From Promerops cafer (Eukaryota; Chordata; Aves; Passeriformes; Nectariniidae): DNA of 64,000 nucleotides. The first letter of the stretch is position 1, and the number at the start of each line of letters is the position of its first letter. The notes under the pieces are model-generated. The model saw only the letters and a program-made list of their open reading frames with translations, was not told the DNA's origin and did no database searches. Positions 1 through 11,553 of this stretch are shown piece by piece. Both the position numbers and the translations under genes were made by a program. The DNA lies in NCBI GenBank assembly GCA_013398275.1, contig VZSE01009546.1, forward strand, positions 1,417,130 through 1,481,129, read 5' to 3'.

Positions 1-2103
1 ATTTATTTACTCTGTCAGAAAGGATTAGTTAGTCAGTTTTATGTACTTCAGAAATATATGGTAGGAAAAGAACCTCAAAAAGAGCACTTTTTTAGCAGTT
101 TAAAATAAAAGACTTTGCTTGTCCAGCTCTTCATGTGAACCCAAATTAGCATTCTGTGTTCATCTTGAGCTTGGATAGATTTGAAGCCTTTCATGTCTAA
201 AACCGCATGATCAAGGGCGAAATCTTTTGCTAGCACTGGAATCTGGAGGGGGAAACAAGACATGCACGCATGGCTTTATCACTGTGTGTTTTACTGCAGA
301 GACCATGAAAAAAATCTCCATTGTGTTTTATTTAATTAAAGCACACTGCCCCCTTTTGAATTTCTTTTTGAGAAAAAATAAATCCTTGCTCATTAAAGAT
401 GTTGAGACCTACAATATATGGTCTCTTGCCACAATGCTAGCTTTAACTATACTTTAAACAGCTTACAAATGACAGATCCTGTGTAAAATAATTTGATAGT
501 CCCATAATGAATTCAATTGCAGGAACCTTGTCTGGGTAAGAATCATGTTTGAATATTGTCCCTCATGAAATATTATCTTCTGATTAGCTTGGATTTTCAC
601 TAGCAGGCAATGTGTATGAGGATTACAGTGCAACATGAATGCATAGTTCTTTCAGTTTCATCTGTGGTTTCACATTTTTGAAATTATTTACTGAAATTTT
701 GTATGAAGGAGAATCATTAATGGATGTATTAAATACATCCATTCCAATTGACTGTCTATCAAAAATTGCAAATAGGTTTAGCCTGATGTTAAACACATTT
801 GATCATGAACACTTTTAAAGTGAAATTTGAACTTGTAAATCATAGTGTCCCTGTCCTATTCAGGTGAAATAGAAGAGGCAAAATTTAAAAAGCTAGTAGC
901 ATGAATGGCAAATGTAGTGGGGAAGTGGAGAGAGGGAGAAAAACATGGAGAGAACAAATATTACAGTGAAGGAAGAGACTGAAAACTTACTATTTATATT
1001 CATTGTGGAAAAAAACCTCTGAAGTCTATTTGTGAGTAGTTTTGTACACATGCACATCTGAAGGAAATCAGGTCATCTATCTTAATTTGTACCTGTAAAA
1101 GAATTATCTTTATGTAAAAACAAAACTAAAAAAAAAATTGATAAAAATCAGTCTGGAATATTTATATGTGAAGAATAAAATTCCACAGCAAACTCACCAG
1201 AGCTACATCCAAAGGAAAAGAGCAGTAACTTACCATCCTTCTGAGAACACAAAACATTTTTCAGGATATAAACCTCTGTTAACACTTAAGAGAAATTATT
1301 TTAAGGAATTATACAAAAAATTTAAAAGTCTTAATAATTTCTGAGTTTTCTGCTACTATGTCAAGTATTGAATAAAATCTATGTCAAAATTTCAGGAATT
1401 TTTGAGCAAATGTTGAAAATAATCTTTGACTTGAAAAAAGTTACTTGGAGCTTAATCTTTTATTTTGAGGTTTTCTCATTATTTTCTCATACTATTTGTC
1501 AAGTGACCACAGCTGAGTTATGTAGCTCTGTCTGCAGAAAGCTAATTTAGCATGACTGTTCGACAGAAGTGTAAACACACATTTTATTGCTTTCTGCAGT
1601 AAATAAAACAGAAACTGATCATAACATTGTTAATTGTCCAAAACTGAAACAGATTTCTATCTTCAATGAGACTAATTCTGAATATGCAATATCACTGATT
1701 TAATAAGGCAATTAATTTCAAAAGGATATGAATTTTAAATAATAAACATACATTAACAGATCTATAGAATTTAGAAAAATTTAGGAAAATTTTTCATATT
1801 AATTTTTATCTAAGAATAGGTTCCACAAAGTCACTGAGAAAATTTGCAGGGATGTAAATATTTCAAGACAAATCAAAAGACTCCATCCAAAACTCCATTA
1901 GTGTCAGCCCCCACAGTTGCCATGACTTTTCCTTTATCACACCCTTTGACTGTAGAAGTGCCTCCCTAAGCCATGCTTTAAATGAGCCATAGGAATTTTG
2001 TGCAGTGTTCTTCATTAATCTGCTGAACTTCACAACACCTATGAACTTCACAGGGGCAATGTTTTATGATAGCTATTTCATAGTGCTCATCTGGGAGTTT
2101 TAC
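1..2103. other. AT-rich unique DNA, no gene seen
   Basis: Ordinary AT-rich sequence with short A and T runs. The only structure noted is the palindrome at 719-743. Short open frames here are under 90 codons and have no recognisable composition. I saw no interspersed repeat I could name. Confidence 0.6.
719..743. repeat. Perfect inverted repeat, 12-bp arms
   Basis: Left arm AATGGATGTATT (719-730), one central base (731) and right arm AATACATCCATT (732-743) are exact reverse complements. Pairing stops at the next base out. It could extrude as a small hairpin or be a dyad-symmetric protein site. In AT-rich DNA short palindromes arise by chance, but a 25-bp perfect one containing GGATG is less expected than the pure AT palindromes elsewhere in this window. 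Confidence 0.85.
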
Positions 2104-2225
2104 CTTCTGACCCTCATATTTCAGGAAGATCTGTGGAGAGGGCATCTGTGTTCCAGCATGGTGTTCCAATGGCTTAGTGAAGATTGAAACAAGCTGAATG
2201 TCACCATGGGTCTGGTACAGGTGCA
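2104..2225 (-). CDS. Candidate internal exon, protein not recognised
   Basis: On the minus strand a pyrimidine-rich tract (TTGCTTCTTTTTACAG, AG at 2227-2226) is followed by 122 bp of open frame that ends at a strong donor-like AAG|GTAAAA (exon end 2104). The segment is two bases plus exactly 40 codons, so it would start inside a codon and end on a codon boundary. The peptide starts HLYQTHGDIQLV and ends IFLKYEGQK. It is balanced in charged and polar residues, unlike the phenylalanine-rich chance frames elsewhere in the window. 122 bp is a normal vertebrate internal exon size. I do not recognise the protein. The open frame continues past the donor, which chance allows. It is an isolated candidate: no partner exon could be joined to it by phase, and the exon at 50516-50645 ends in phase 0, which does not fit directly. 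Confidence 0.33.
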
Positions 2226-5200
2226 CTGTAAAAAGAAGCAAATACCAAACTAGGATAATTGGTAGACTTTGTGGTCTAGAAAGTGCTGATTGAAAAATTT
2301 CCTACCTCCCTTCAGGCATCTGAGATGTACAACTACCTCATATTTTGATAAGGAAAATACTTCAAAAAATCAAACCAAGCTGAATTGGATAGTCTGACCG
2401 GTTTTTTGAGAGACTGTGATATTGAGAGACTTTGCCAGCATACGCAACATTAATGGTAAAGTGGTTTCTGTGAGGATGTCTAGGTGAAGACTAATAAGGA
2501 GGGAAAGCATGGCTAAGCACAGGTCATTCTTTAGCACTGAGTGGCAGTAAAACTTGAAATGTTTGCACTGTTTAATTGTGTAAAGCACTGGCTAGAAAAA
2601 GAAGCACATAGAGACTGAAAAGGGTGATATTTGAGAAACTCTGAGATTAGATGCAAACCTCATCACAAGTCTAATGCTGTTCATAAATCTCCCTTCCCCT
2701 AAACAGAAAAAAAAAAAAGGCAGATATTCAGAAGTGCTCTATCCCAGGATGGGAGTCACCTTCACCTCTCTGTTCATTACTTTCTATTCAACTCTTAGGT
2801 GAGTGTGGCTCTGCATGTATCATTGTAAAAGTGAAATAGAGATGAGCATAACAGAATTTAGGTCTGACAATTTATTATGCTTGTTTCAGCACACTCCTTA
2901 GTAGCTCCTGCAAGAATAAGAGAGTGGGTAGGCTACTTTGCTGATTACTGCTATGCTTCTACCTGGTTAAACAGGCCACATTCCTTATTGCACAGTTTGA
3001 GCATCTTTTCTTTCAGTTTATCTGCCAAGATGCTAGTGGTAAACCCTCTTTGAATGAAAGCTGTATTAGATCAAGACTGACACTTCTATATTTTTGTCTT
3101 TGGAGTCTTGCCCTCATTTCTCACATTTGATACATATACATGATTTTTTTGTCTCACAGCATCCATGTCCATCTGTTGCAGTGGCATCATGCCCAGCATT
3201 CACAAGTTGGTCAGATTGCTCACTGTGATACAGCTTGTGATAATTCTAGGGAACAGTCTTTCAAACACTGGAATTCCTTCCTCTGAAAGACAAACTGAAG
3301 GATCAGTATTGCATGACTTATAACAACAGGTTGCATCCATCAGCTTTACTGTGCCATAGAGCAGCTGAAGAGAGGAGAAAAGGAGATGCAGGCTTCTTGG
3401 GCACTGTGACAGTGAAGGGAAAGTATCCTTTACTTGGAAAAGAGGTCCTGCAATTCACATGAAGGCTTTATTTTTCTATAATAGGAGAAGAATTACTGCA
3501 GACCTTATTTGTGATCCACATGCATACGAATTGCAACCATCACTTACACCTCAGCATCACCCTTCACCATAAAGGTAACTTTCAGCCCAAGGCCACTGCT
3601 GGATTTAGAGGTTTTGATATTTGGAGTTCCAGTTTGTCAACAACAACAAATAGTATTTGAGCAAGTAATGACTTTTTTGTGTGTGTGTGTGATAACTGGG
3701 GTGAGTCCCCAGCTGCAAGAGAGGAACACAATTATATGAAATTAGCAGAACTCTAAGTTATTTTACTATTTAGGATTATATCTCTTTGTATAAGGTTTTT
3801 AAAAATGTTGGGACTATAGGACTTGTGTTGCAGAGACTTGTCTCATCAGCAAAATAGAGTGCCAGTTTCAACTCTAAGGCAATTTTAGAGATATTTAAAA
3901 AAGAATTTTTTTTTTTTTTATTCCATCAAACATTCAACTGGAAAGCATACTAAGAACAATAGCTGTTGCTATTTTCATTTTATATAGTTTCCCTTTTAGT
4001 ATTTTTCAAGAATCTATGTTGAAGTTACTATGTCTGTAAAAGCAGCACAGGACTGCATTGATTTATAAAAATATTGATTTTAGGGAAAGAAGGAACTATT
4101 ATGATTACCTTACCCAAGCTCTTGTGTAACACAAGACTAAATGATTCATGTTTCAAGAAGTGCTTGAAGTTTCACTTGAAGTTAATCCTGCCCTTTCAGT
4201 TTATAAAACCTATGAAATTCTAATGGATCTAGATTTCTGTACTAGTTATGTATTGACATGTGAAAAGAGGGGAAATAAGCTTTTGAGAGCGCCTACACAG
4301 TAAAGAAAGACAGAAATAAATCAATTGTAAAAAATTACTCAAGTGAAAATGGCATGCAAACCCAAAAAACTTACATACTGCTGTAAATGGAGCAAATTTT
4401 TTTCTTGCAAAAGCAGATGTTATAGAAACATGCAGAAGACCCCTTGTTTCAGTAATTAAGGAAGGGGGAACGTGAACAAAAATTTGCAGGACCAAGACAT
4501 AGACTTTTCAACTGCTTGCCTAAAATATTATATCTACATAAGTGATTTAAACTTCCAGTGACTGAGTTGATAGAGCAATATTATTTAAATATGGCAGCAA
4601 TTTTTTTTTAATCTGATACATAACTGTATGAGGATTTTTAATTACACTAACACGAATTTCTTACATAACAAGTATAACCTGCCAGAGAATTTGTGCCCAT
4701 TTAATCCTAGGAAGAATTTGGCGTCAAAATGAAAGATTTTATGCAAACAAGTCAAAATTAGTTAAAGTTTTGTCCTCTTAGTCAAAATTAAATTCTGGTT
4801 TAATGCTTCATTATAATCTATAATTCTAGATCTACTACATATTTCGTGATCCCTGAAAACAAACAGAAGAAAGGAAGGAGCAGGGATTTTAGGAGTTGTT
4901 TCTGTATTTTGGACAGACATAAATCTCATGTACTTCAATAACTAAATATATATTTAGCAGATTCTTAAAAATTGCCCTATCTTTTGAAAGAATATAGATG
5001 AAAAGATATTGAAGCATATTCGGTCCCTAGACAGTGTCCAACTCTGGGCAACAATCTTTTTTCCTCTTATATTTCATTGGTTTATGCTTTATTTTTCTTT
5101 AAAAAATATTTAAAGTAATGTATTTTAAACATTCACTGCAAAGTCCTTTTGTACCTTTATAAGAATTTGCTTTTCTAATGTTATATCTTCCATTTAGCAG

Positions 5201-6668
5201 ACTTCTTCAGAGTATTAAAATCCAAAGCTGTTACAATGGCTTCAATGTCAGACTGAAAACTGAAAATAAAACAAGTTAGCAGGGACACGGAGACAAAGGA
5301 GAAAAGATTCTGTACTGAACTGCTCATGACAAATGAAACTGTTATTTAAAAATATTTTTATTATCCTGACTCAAATTACTAATGGCTCACTCAAAAGTAT
5401 TTCTGCACATTCATGCCTTGGACCTTCACTGGTCAAACCAAAGAGTTTGCAGAAGCCAGCTCTCTCAACCTACTCTTCTGTGTCTGCTGTGGTGACTCAT
5501 CTATTCAGAATGCACCATGCCAGCATTTCACTGCTGATGCAGAGGTACATGAGGTCCTCAGAATAACTTCTCTTCCCTCTGAGCCTGATAATGCCCACCA
5601 TTAGGGGAGGTGGAAGACAAGTATTACTTTTTTAAGAAAATTATTCATTGTGAATGCCAGCATAAGTGAAGGTTTCAGAAATTCTGTGATGGACCCAGAG
5701 ACATCAAGCAAAATAAACCTGTTCAAGGGAGAGATATCACAGACACGTACACATATGTGTTCAGCTTTACACATTAAAAATAGCTCTTAAAAGTGATAGG
5801 TTCAACTGCATTTTGATAAGACTGAAAACACAGTATAGACTATGCCTCTGGAGACAGTTTTTCCATATGTGGAATCCTGAACTATCTCAATTTTCTTAAA
5901 CATATTGCTTTATTATGCTGGTGTCCCTGGAACTTCTGAAAGACACTGTTAACTCCTCCAGACAAAAAAAAAAAAATCTAACAAAAGAAAAGAAAAGAAA
6001 ACCCAAACAACTATATCAAAATATCTAAATATACACATTCACAGATCCATTGTTAGGGATAGCATAGTTCCCATCTCGTATATTGTTTCATGATACGAAA
6101 AATCAAGTAGACTTTTTGAGGTCTATAAATTCAACCCTAAAATGGGCTGTTGGGATTTTTAAGATTTTATTTAAACTTGAAATAATTTTCTTTCACTTGA
6201 TTTAACTCCAAAACGTTGCTACTACAGTCGGAATTTTAAAGGCAGGGTGATAAATGAAAGTATCTGGAGGACTGTCTGGTATTTCCTTACATTATTGTGT
6301 TAGAGAAGGTGCATCTCAGATTAGACTTAAAAAGAGCTTGGTCTATAACACAGTAATATTTCCTTCCTTTTGCTTTTTAATTGTGAGAGAACTAAAATGA
6401 TCTGTAATGAAAATTGCCACCATCCTCTTTCTAGAACACGTTGAGTTTCTATAACACCTTGCAAAGACAATGTTTCTTATTTTTCCCCACTACTGTTAAA
6501 AAGTCCATTCACTTGTGCTGGCATAAGCCTTTATTATATTTCTCCCCTCATCTACCCTTCAGTTAATAAAACCATAGGTGGTAATTCACAGTGTTTGTGT
6601 CCCATTTCTGTATACAATACGTGTGTAACTGCAGTGGTGGAGAGAATAATCAATGGACATTAACTATG
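2226..6668. other. AT-rich unique DNA, no gene seen
   Basis: No gene, LINE tail or LTR recognised. It holds small low-complexity tracts: a short GT run near 3680, a T run near 3909, A13 at 5964-5976 and an AAAAG run at 5983-6000. Minus-strand open frame 4229-4495 (88 codons) is phenylalanine- and leucine-rich and has no evident domain. Confidence 0.55.
5964..6003. repeat. A-rich simple sequence (A13 then AAAAG units)
   Basis: Thirteen A are followed after a few bases by about three and a half AAAAG units. Low-complexity sequence. No retrocopied gene body or target duplication was seen that would make this a retrogene tail. Confidence 0.8.
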
Positions 6669-7175
6669 CTAAACAAGAAGCATTGTATCCGCAAGCATGA
6701 ACCACAGATTCCCACAGAAATTCTCTAAATCAAGTGTTGAGTAGATTTTTGTCTTCCTGGCTATTTTGTTATCTCTCTTGTAAGACCCTTGGTTTTTTTG
6801 GCAGTTCTGAACAGATATTGTGATAGACACCATGGTAAACAGCTCTCTTATTGTATTTTGTACTAGGATATTGAACATTTTCCTGAGCAAAGTGCAATGT
6901 GATGCCAAGTATTTCCATCCCCTGCAGCTTCTTACAAAGGGAACCAGTCCACAGCTTGCTAATAGAGATGGAGGAGCTCTTCCTTGTAAGCTTTCAAAAT
7001 AATCCATTTTAAAAGACTGTTTCAGCATAATAAATGCTTGGTGACTTGAAATCCCAGTGGGTTTTGAAGAAACAAATACTGTACTGTATATGCCGAATCT
7101 GTACAATTTGAGCTCTGCACTTGAAGTACTGTAGACCTGTCCTTGCACTGATAATAACAGCTTTTTCAGGAACAA
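6669..7175 (-). other. Longest open frame (168 codons), coding status doubtful
   Basis: This is the longest stop-free stretch in the window and about twice the length of most chance frames here. The predicted product has no domain I recognise. It has a basic tract (KRDNKIARKTK) near residues 130-140, and no signal peptide or membrane segment. I saw no repeat consensus over it and no upstream promoter signal. It could be a chance frame, a remnant of a mobile-element protein, or part of an unannotated transcript. Composition is less T-biased than other long frames here, and this is the only reason to keep it. Confidence 0.15.
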
Positions 7176-10100
7176 AAGAAATAATCTATAGTTAGAAATG
7201 AGAAACCGGATTTAGCTCTGATTTAATACTTTATACATACCATACTTTCTACCATTGTTATAACTGGGCATATCAAACATATCCATCCATTGATACAGAT
7301 GTATGATGCACAATGGAGCAAAAAGAAATGTGAATTAAAGAAACATTGTGTGTGTACTGAGCTTATGCTGTTTAAGTATTGAAACCGTGGTTGAAATTTA
7401 ATGGCTCTGTGTGAGGCTCTGATTTTTTTTCCCCCTCTCTTTGTTAGGTTAATTCAGCTTCAATAACAAGTCTTTTCTGTCCTGCTACCAAATACCTCCA
7501 AATGTACAGCAAGGGAAACTGGCATTTCAAATTAAGGGAAACAGTGAACCAAAACAAGAACACAATAAAAGAAAGAGCAGGGTGATACATGTAAATGATG
7601 TACTCACTGGGAACTAACAGTGGTAGCTTGCAGTGAAGGGATTTAGCTCTCTGTTAATTCAACTGATAGGGAGACGGGCATTTTTGGGAAGAGTCTTGGC
7701 CAGATTCCTTAAGCTTACAAAAGCTTTAGTGGTTACATCATCGGGGGTGGGGGGACAGGGGGCTTTAGGATTTTTAAAAAATGTGTTACTGTAGTTAGTC
7801 TGGTGAAAAAGAGAAATAATTCACTTTAATATGATGGAGATGCTCATCTTCATTGAAATTAATGTTTTAACAATAATAATAATAATCTATCAACCGATAA
7901 TTGAAGTCTTTTCATTTTAGTAGAATAAAGGGTAAAACTACTTCTCTTTAATTCTTCTACTGGTAGTCTTGTACAGCTCATTTAGGAGTCCAGCAGCAAA
8001 GATTTAGGGTACAAAGTCTGATCAAGAGGGGATGTATTCGTTGGCCTGCTTACTGCATGTGAGTTTCTTCTGCATAGTAACTACCTATGGTACCATACTG
8101 GAGAGGGATTAAGATGTTTTATATTCTGTGTGTGCATTGGAGAGGATGTGTTTTACCTAATCTTGTTTAGCCACCATGCAGACAGCTTTGAGGATTTTTT
8201 TTATCCCAGTATCCTTTAAAACCTGCAGATCTTTGGAAAAGGAAGGTATTTCCATTTCTTTCGTTTGCTTTTCAAAAGTGCAGAGCTTGGCCTTTATCTT
8301 GAGGAGCAAAGAGGAAAATACTAAGCATGGCACCCCTGCCTACAGGCTTGGTACTTGTTAAATATTTTGGTCAATTAAATGTAGGTGGGAAAGATTGAAC
8401 TGCTCTCAGAAATTTGTCTTCATTTTTTTGTATGAAAGCAAAAAAATATGTTCTCAAGTTCTTTGATGCTAATTGAATAAAATACAGGTCTACACATCCC
8501 TTGCCCTCAAAAGTGTAGCAGATGTTCGTTGCTTTGTCTTCAAACAGCCATGTCTGGCTTCTTTTTCAAAGCAGTGTCTTAGTGTTGAAGGACTGACTGC
8601 TGCTTTTTTTTTGCAAGGTGCAGTGTGCATGCAAAGGTAGAAAGACAGGGAAGGAAGAAAGCAAAATGATCACCTGAATGGATGGGATTATTTTTGAAAG
8701 AGGAAATCTGTTCCCAGTGTCTGAGATCTTTTAAAAATCTTCAAATGCATCACAACTATTTGAGCAAGGGAAGGATTGCGTGCATGCCCAAGGGGTTTGC
8801 AGGGATTGAGAGATATCAAGGTAGCAAGCTAAAAAACTTGAAAGTTTGGAAGGATGCTAGAGGGCTACAGATGCCCTAAGACAAGATGATTATTAGAAAG
8901 CAACTGGCGCCTTTCTTGTCTCTGCTAGGTTGCTACTACCGCAGTAGCTTTTTTATTATTTTCATGCCAGATTCTCACATTTTTAATCCTTCCTTGGGAC
9001 CTGGTTCAGCACTTTTGTTGCCCTCAAATCCCTCATCAAAGGTGCTGCAAGTATTTTTCTGTGACACATGCACCTATATGGATGTGACAACATATATTCA
9101 TCAGTGAAAATAATAATATTTTTAATCACAAGGGTTTAATGTTACAGACTAGTGAGGGATCTAAGTGAAAAGATTAGGCTGCCTACTACTCTCTGATCTG
9201 AGGTTAGGGTACATGGACAGTCTAGTAAAAAATGATAGATATGAAAAGCTACTGGATGTGAAAGATTACAGTGTTAGAAGAAAAGAGAATTTACAGATGG
9301 CTGGATTTCATGGGTTATAGGCACTTAAATGAGAAATGGCACAAACTCAAAGAAAACCAAATGATGTGGTTGGGAACTTCCTGGGTAGTAGAATCTTTCA
9401 AGGCCAACGTCCCAACAATAGGCTCTCCCTCACACATAAAACCAGGATCACCTAGGTAAGAGTATCCAAAATTTTGGGATGGATGTAGCAAAATGGATCA
9501 ACAGGGAAAAGATATTTAGGGGTGGATTTTTTGGATAGGATTGGGTGGAGAAAGGTAAGTTGAAGGGAAGAGGAACATCAAGTAAAAGAAAAAGATGATG
9601 ATAAAGCATAAGATAAGTTTCATTGACTCTATTTAAGGTGACTTGCCAGCAAATGTGAACTCACTGGGGAATGTTTGTATACTGGAGATATTAAAATATC
9701 AGCTATTCAAAACTTATTGTCAAACAGTATTTTGATTTTTAGGTGGGTACTAGATTAAAGCTTCAAAAATGAGTTAAATGTACATAGTACATGTACATAG
9801 TCCTGAAGTCTGTAACTTCTCATAGATTTTGTTTCTGTCTTAGCAGATGCAAATTAGCTGTTACTCTAGTTTGAGTACAGTTTACTTCATCTGAGATAGT
9901 TGAAACTGTTTGCTAAACTGCTGATTTATTTCATGAAATTTCACTTACTATGAAGTTCGTTTTATGAAGTGCCTTTTATCTAAACACTGAAAAATATAAA
10001 CTTTAGAAAGAGATCAATTCAATGGAGAAAAATCTATTCAACAGGAATTAGTGAGATCCCAGATAACTGAAGGCTGACATGGTACTGTGCAGTTACAGTA

Positions 10101-10429
10101 AGGAAGTTGCATTGCATGCTAGAAAACTATGAAAAACTATTGAAGGGAAGACTAACATGAGGGAATGAAGAGGAAAAGCCACAAGCAAGATTAACAATGT
10201 CGTAGGAGAAGAGGACTACAAGTTCTTCAGTTTCAGAAATGAACACATACTAAAAGAGTATGTTGGGTCTGGAAAACAATTACTAGATCAGTAAATCCAG
10301 TTCTACAGCCTGACAGTCATATTATAATTTCACTCTCATAAGCACAATACCTTAACAAAGGGACTTTCACTCTTATGCCAGTTGTGGGTAGTCAAACACT
10401 GAAATAGAATGTCAGGAAATGTTGTGGTG
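7176..10429. other. AT-rich unique DNA, no gene seen
   Basis: Mostly unique sequence. A G-rich run lies at 7743-7761 (G5, G6 and G5 separated by short loops). A short ATA/AAT run lies near 7870. A near-tandem 12-13 bp repeat with core ATGTACATAGT lies around 9779-9801. No LINE tail or gene was recognised. Confidence 0.5.
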
Positions 10430-10566
10430 TATTTGTTCTTCAAGGCATTGAAAACCCAGCTGGACAAGGTTCCCAGCAACCAGCTCAAGCTGACCTCAAT
10501 CTCAGTAGGGGGGTTGGATTGCATGGTCCCAAGAGTTCCCTTCCAACATCAATAATTTTTTGATTA
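10430..10566 (+). mobile_element. CR1 LINE 3' fragment, plus sense
   Basis: The stretch reads as the 3' untranslated end of a CR1 retrotransposon: a segment like ...CAGCTGGACAAGGTTC..., then GGGGGTTGGATTGCATGGTC, then GTTCCCTTCCAACATCAAT and a decayed tail. Established CR1 tails carry the phrase 'gttggact.gatgatct..aggtcccttccaacct' before a short terminal repeat, and this copy matches in order with many substitutions. It is 5' truncated, as most avian CR1 copies are. The exact left boundary is uncertain by tens of bases. Confidence 0.85.
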
Positions 10567-11284
10567 AAATTTATTATACTCTATTTTCCTCATTACTCCT
10601 TCCATTCCAGAGCAGTACAAACTCAGATGAGTTGGTGGTTGTGGTTGCTTTTCTGAAATAATGCTCAAGAGTCTACTTTTTTTTTTGAGCTGTGTCGATA
10701 GAGAGTAAGAACATCCCTCAGTAGATTTGTTTTGATATGTTAACAAACTAAGCTCTTGTAACTTCCTGTCATACACCATGCACAGTACTAGCTTCATTGT
10801 GTGTGCATCTCTTCTCACTTTTAACTCCTCTTTTTCTACAGATTCCTCTAGTGAAGTATACTAGCTCAGGAATGCAATAATTCTGCAAACTCAGCTGCCA
10901 GTGATTCTAAAGCTAGGACATCTCTCCATTAACAAAATGAGTTCAAGAAGTAATGATAGAGGTATAATCCCAGCTCTTAAGAAAAGAAAATCTTTGAACA
11001 TCTATTTTCATGATAAGAAAAACAAAGTTCTCTTCCTAGGAGACCAAACCAGCCTCAGAAATATGTCATGATAATTACAACAAAGGACGTCAGACAAAAT
11101 AGTGAACAATTCAAAGAATATGAAACATACAACAATTAAGTATGAAAAAGATCAAAATTATTGCAATAATACAATTGCAACATACAACATTGTGAACACA
11201 GTCATACACTAGAATATTACTTAAAGAAGGCAAAAGCAGAAGAATTTGATTCCAATATATATTAAGGTCAAAGGTAATGAAAAC
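10567..11284. other. Unique AT-rich DNA between two CR1 fragments
   Basis: Nothing recognised. Minus-strand frame 10564-10818 (84 codons) begins next to the CR1 tail and shows no domain. Confidence 0.5.
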
Positions 11285-11553
11285 AACTAGAGAAAATGGA
11301 CTTAAAATGAAACAGGGGAGACTCAGATTAGACTAGAAAAAAAATTTTTCCTTTTAGGGTGGTCAGGTATTGAAAAAGGGTACCCAGGGAGGTTGTGGAG
11401 TTATCATCCCTGAAGGTGTTTAAGAGGCATCTGGATCCTGTGCTGGGTGATGTGATTTACTGGTTTAGGGGTTACAGAGCCAGTGCTGGGTTGATGGTTC
11501 AACTGGATGATCTTAAAGGCCTCTTCTTCTTTGAATATTCTATGATTCTATGA
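11285..11553 (+). mobile_element. CR1 LINE 3' fragment with intact terminal tail, plus sense
   Basis: A clear CR1 3' end. In order: GAAAATGGACTTAAAATG, AGGGTGGTCAGGTATTG, CCCAGGGAGGTTGTGGAGT, a segment encoding the last part of the ORF2 region, GGTTGATGGTTCAACTGGAT with GATCTTAAAGGCC, and the diagnostic tail TTCTATGATTCTATGA at the right edge. It is truncated at the 5' end, which is the normal outcome of incomplete reverse transcription. It is better preserved than the copy at 10430-10566. Confidence 0.95.
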
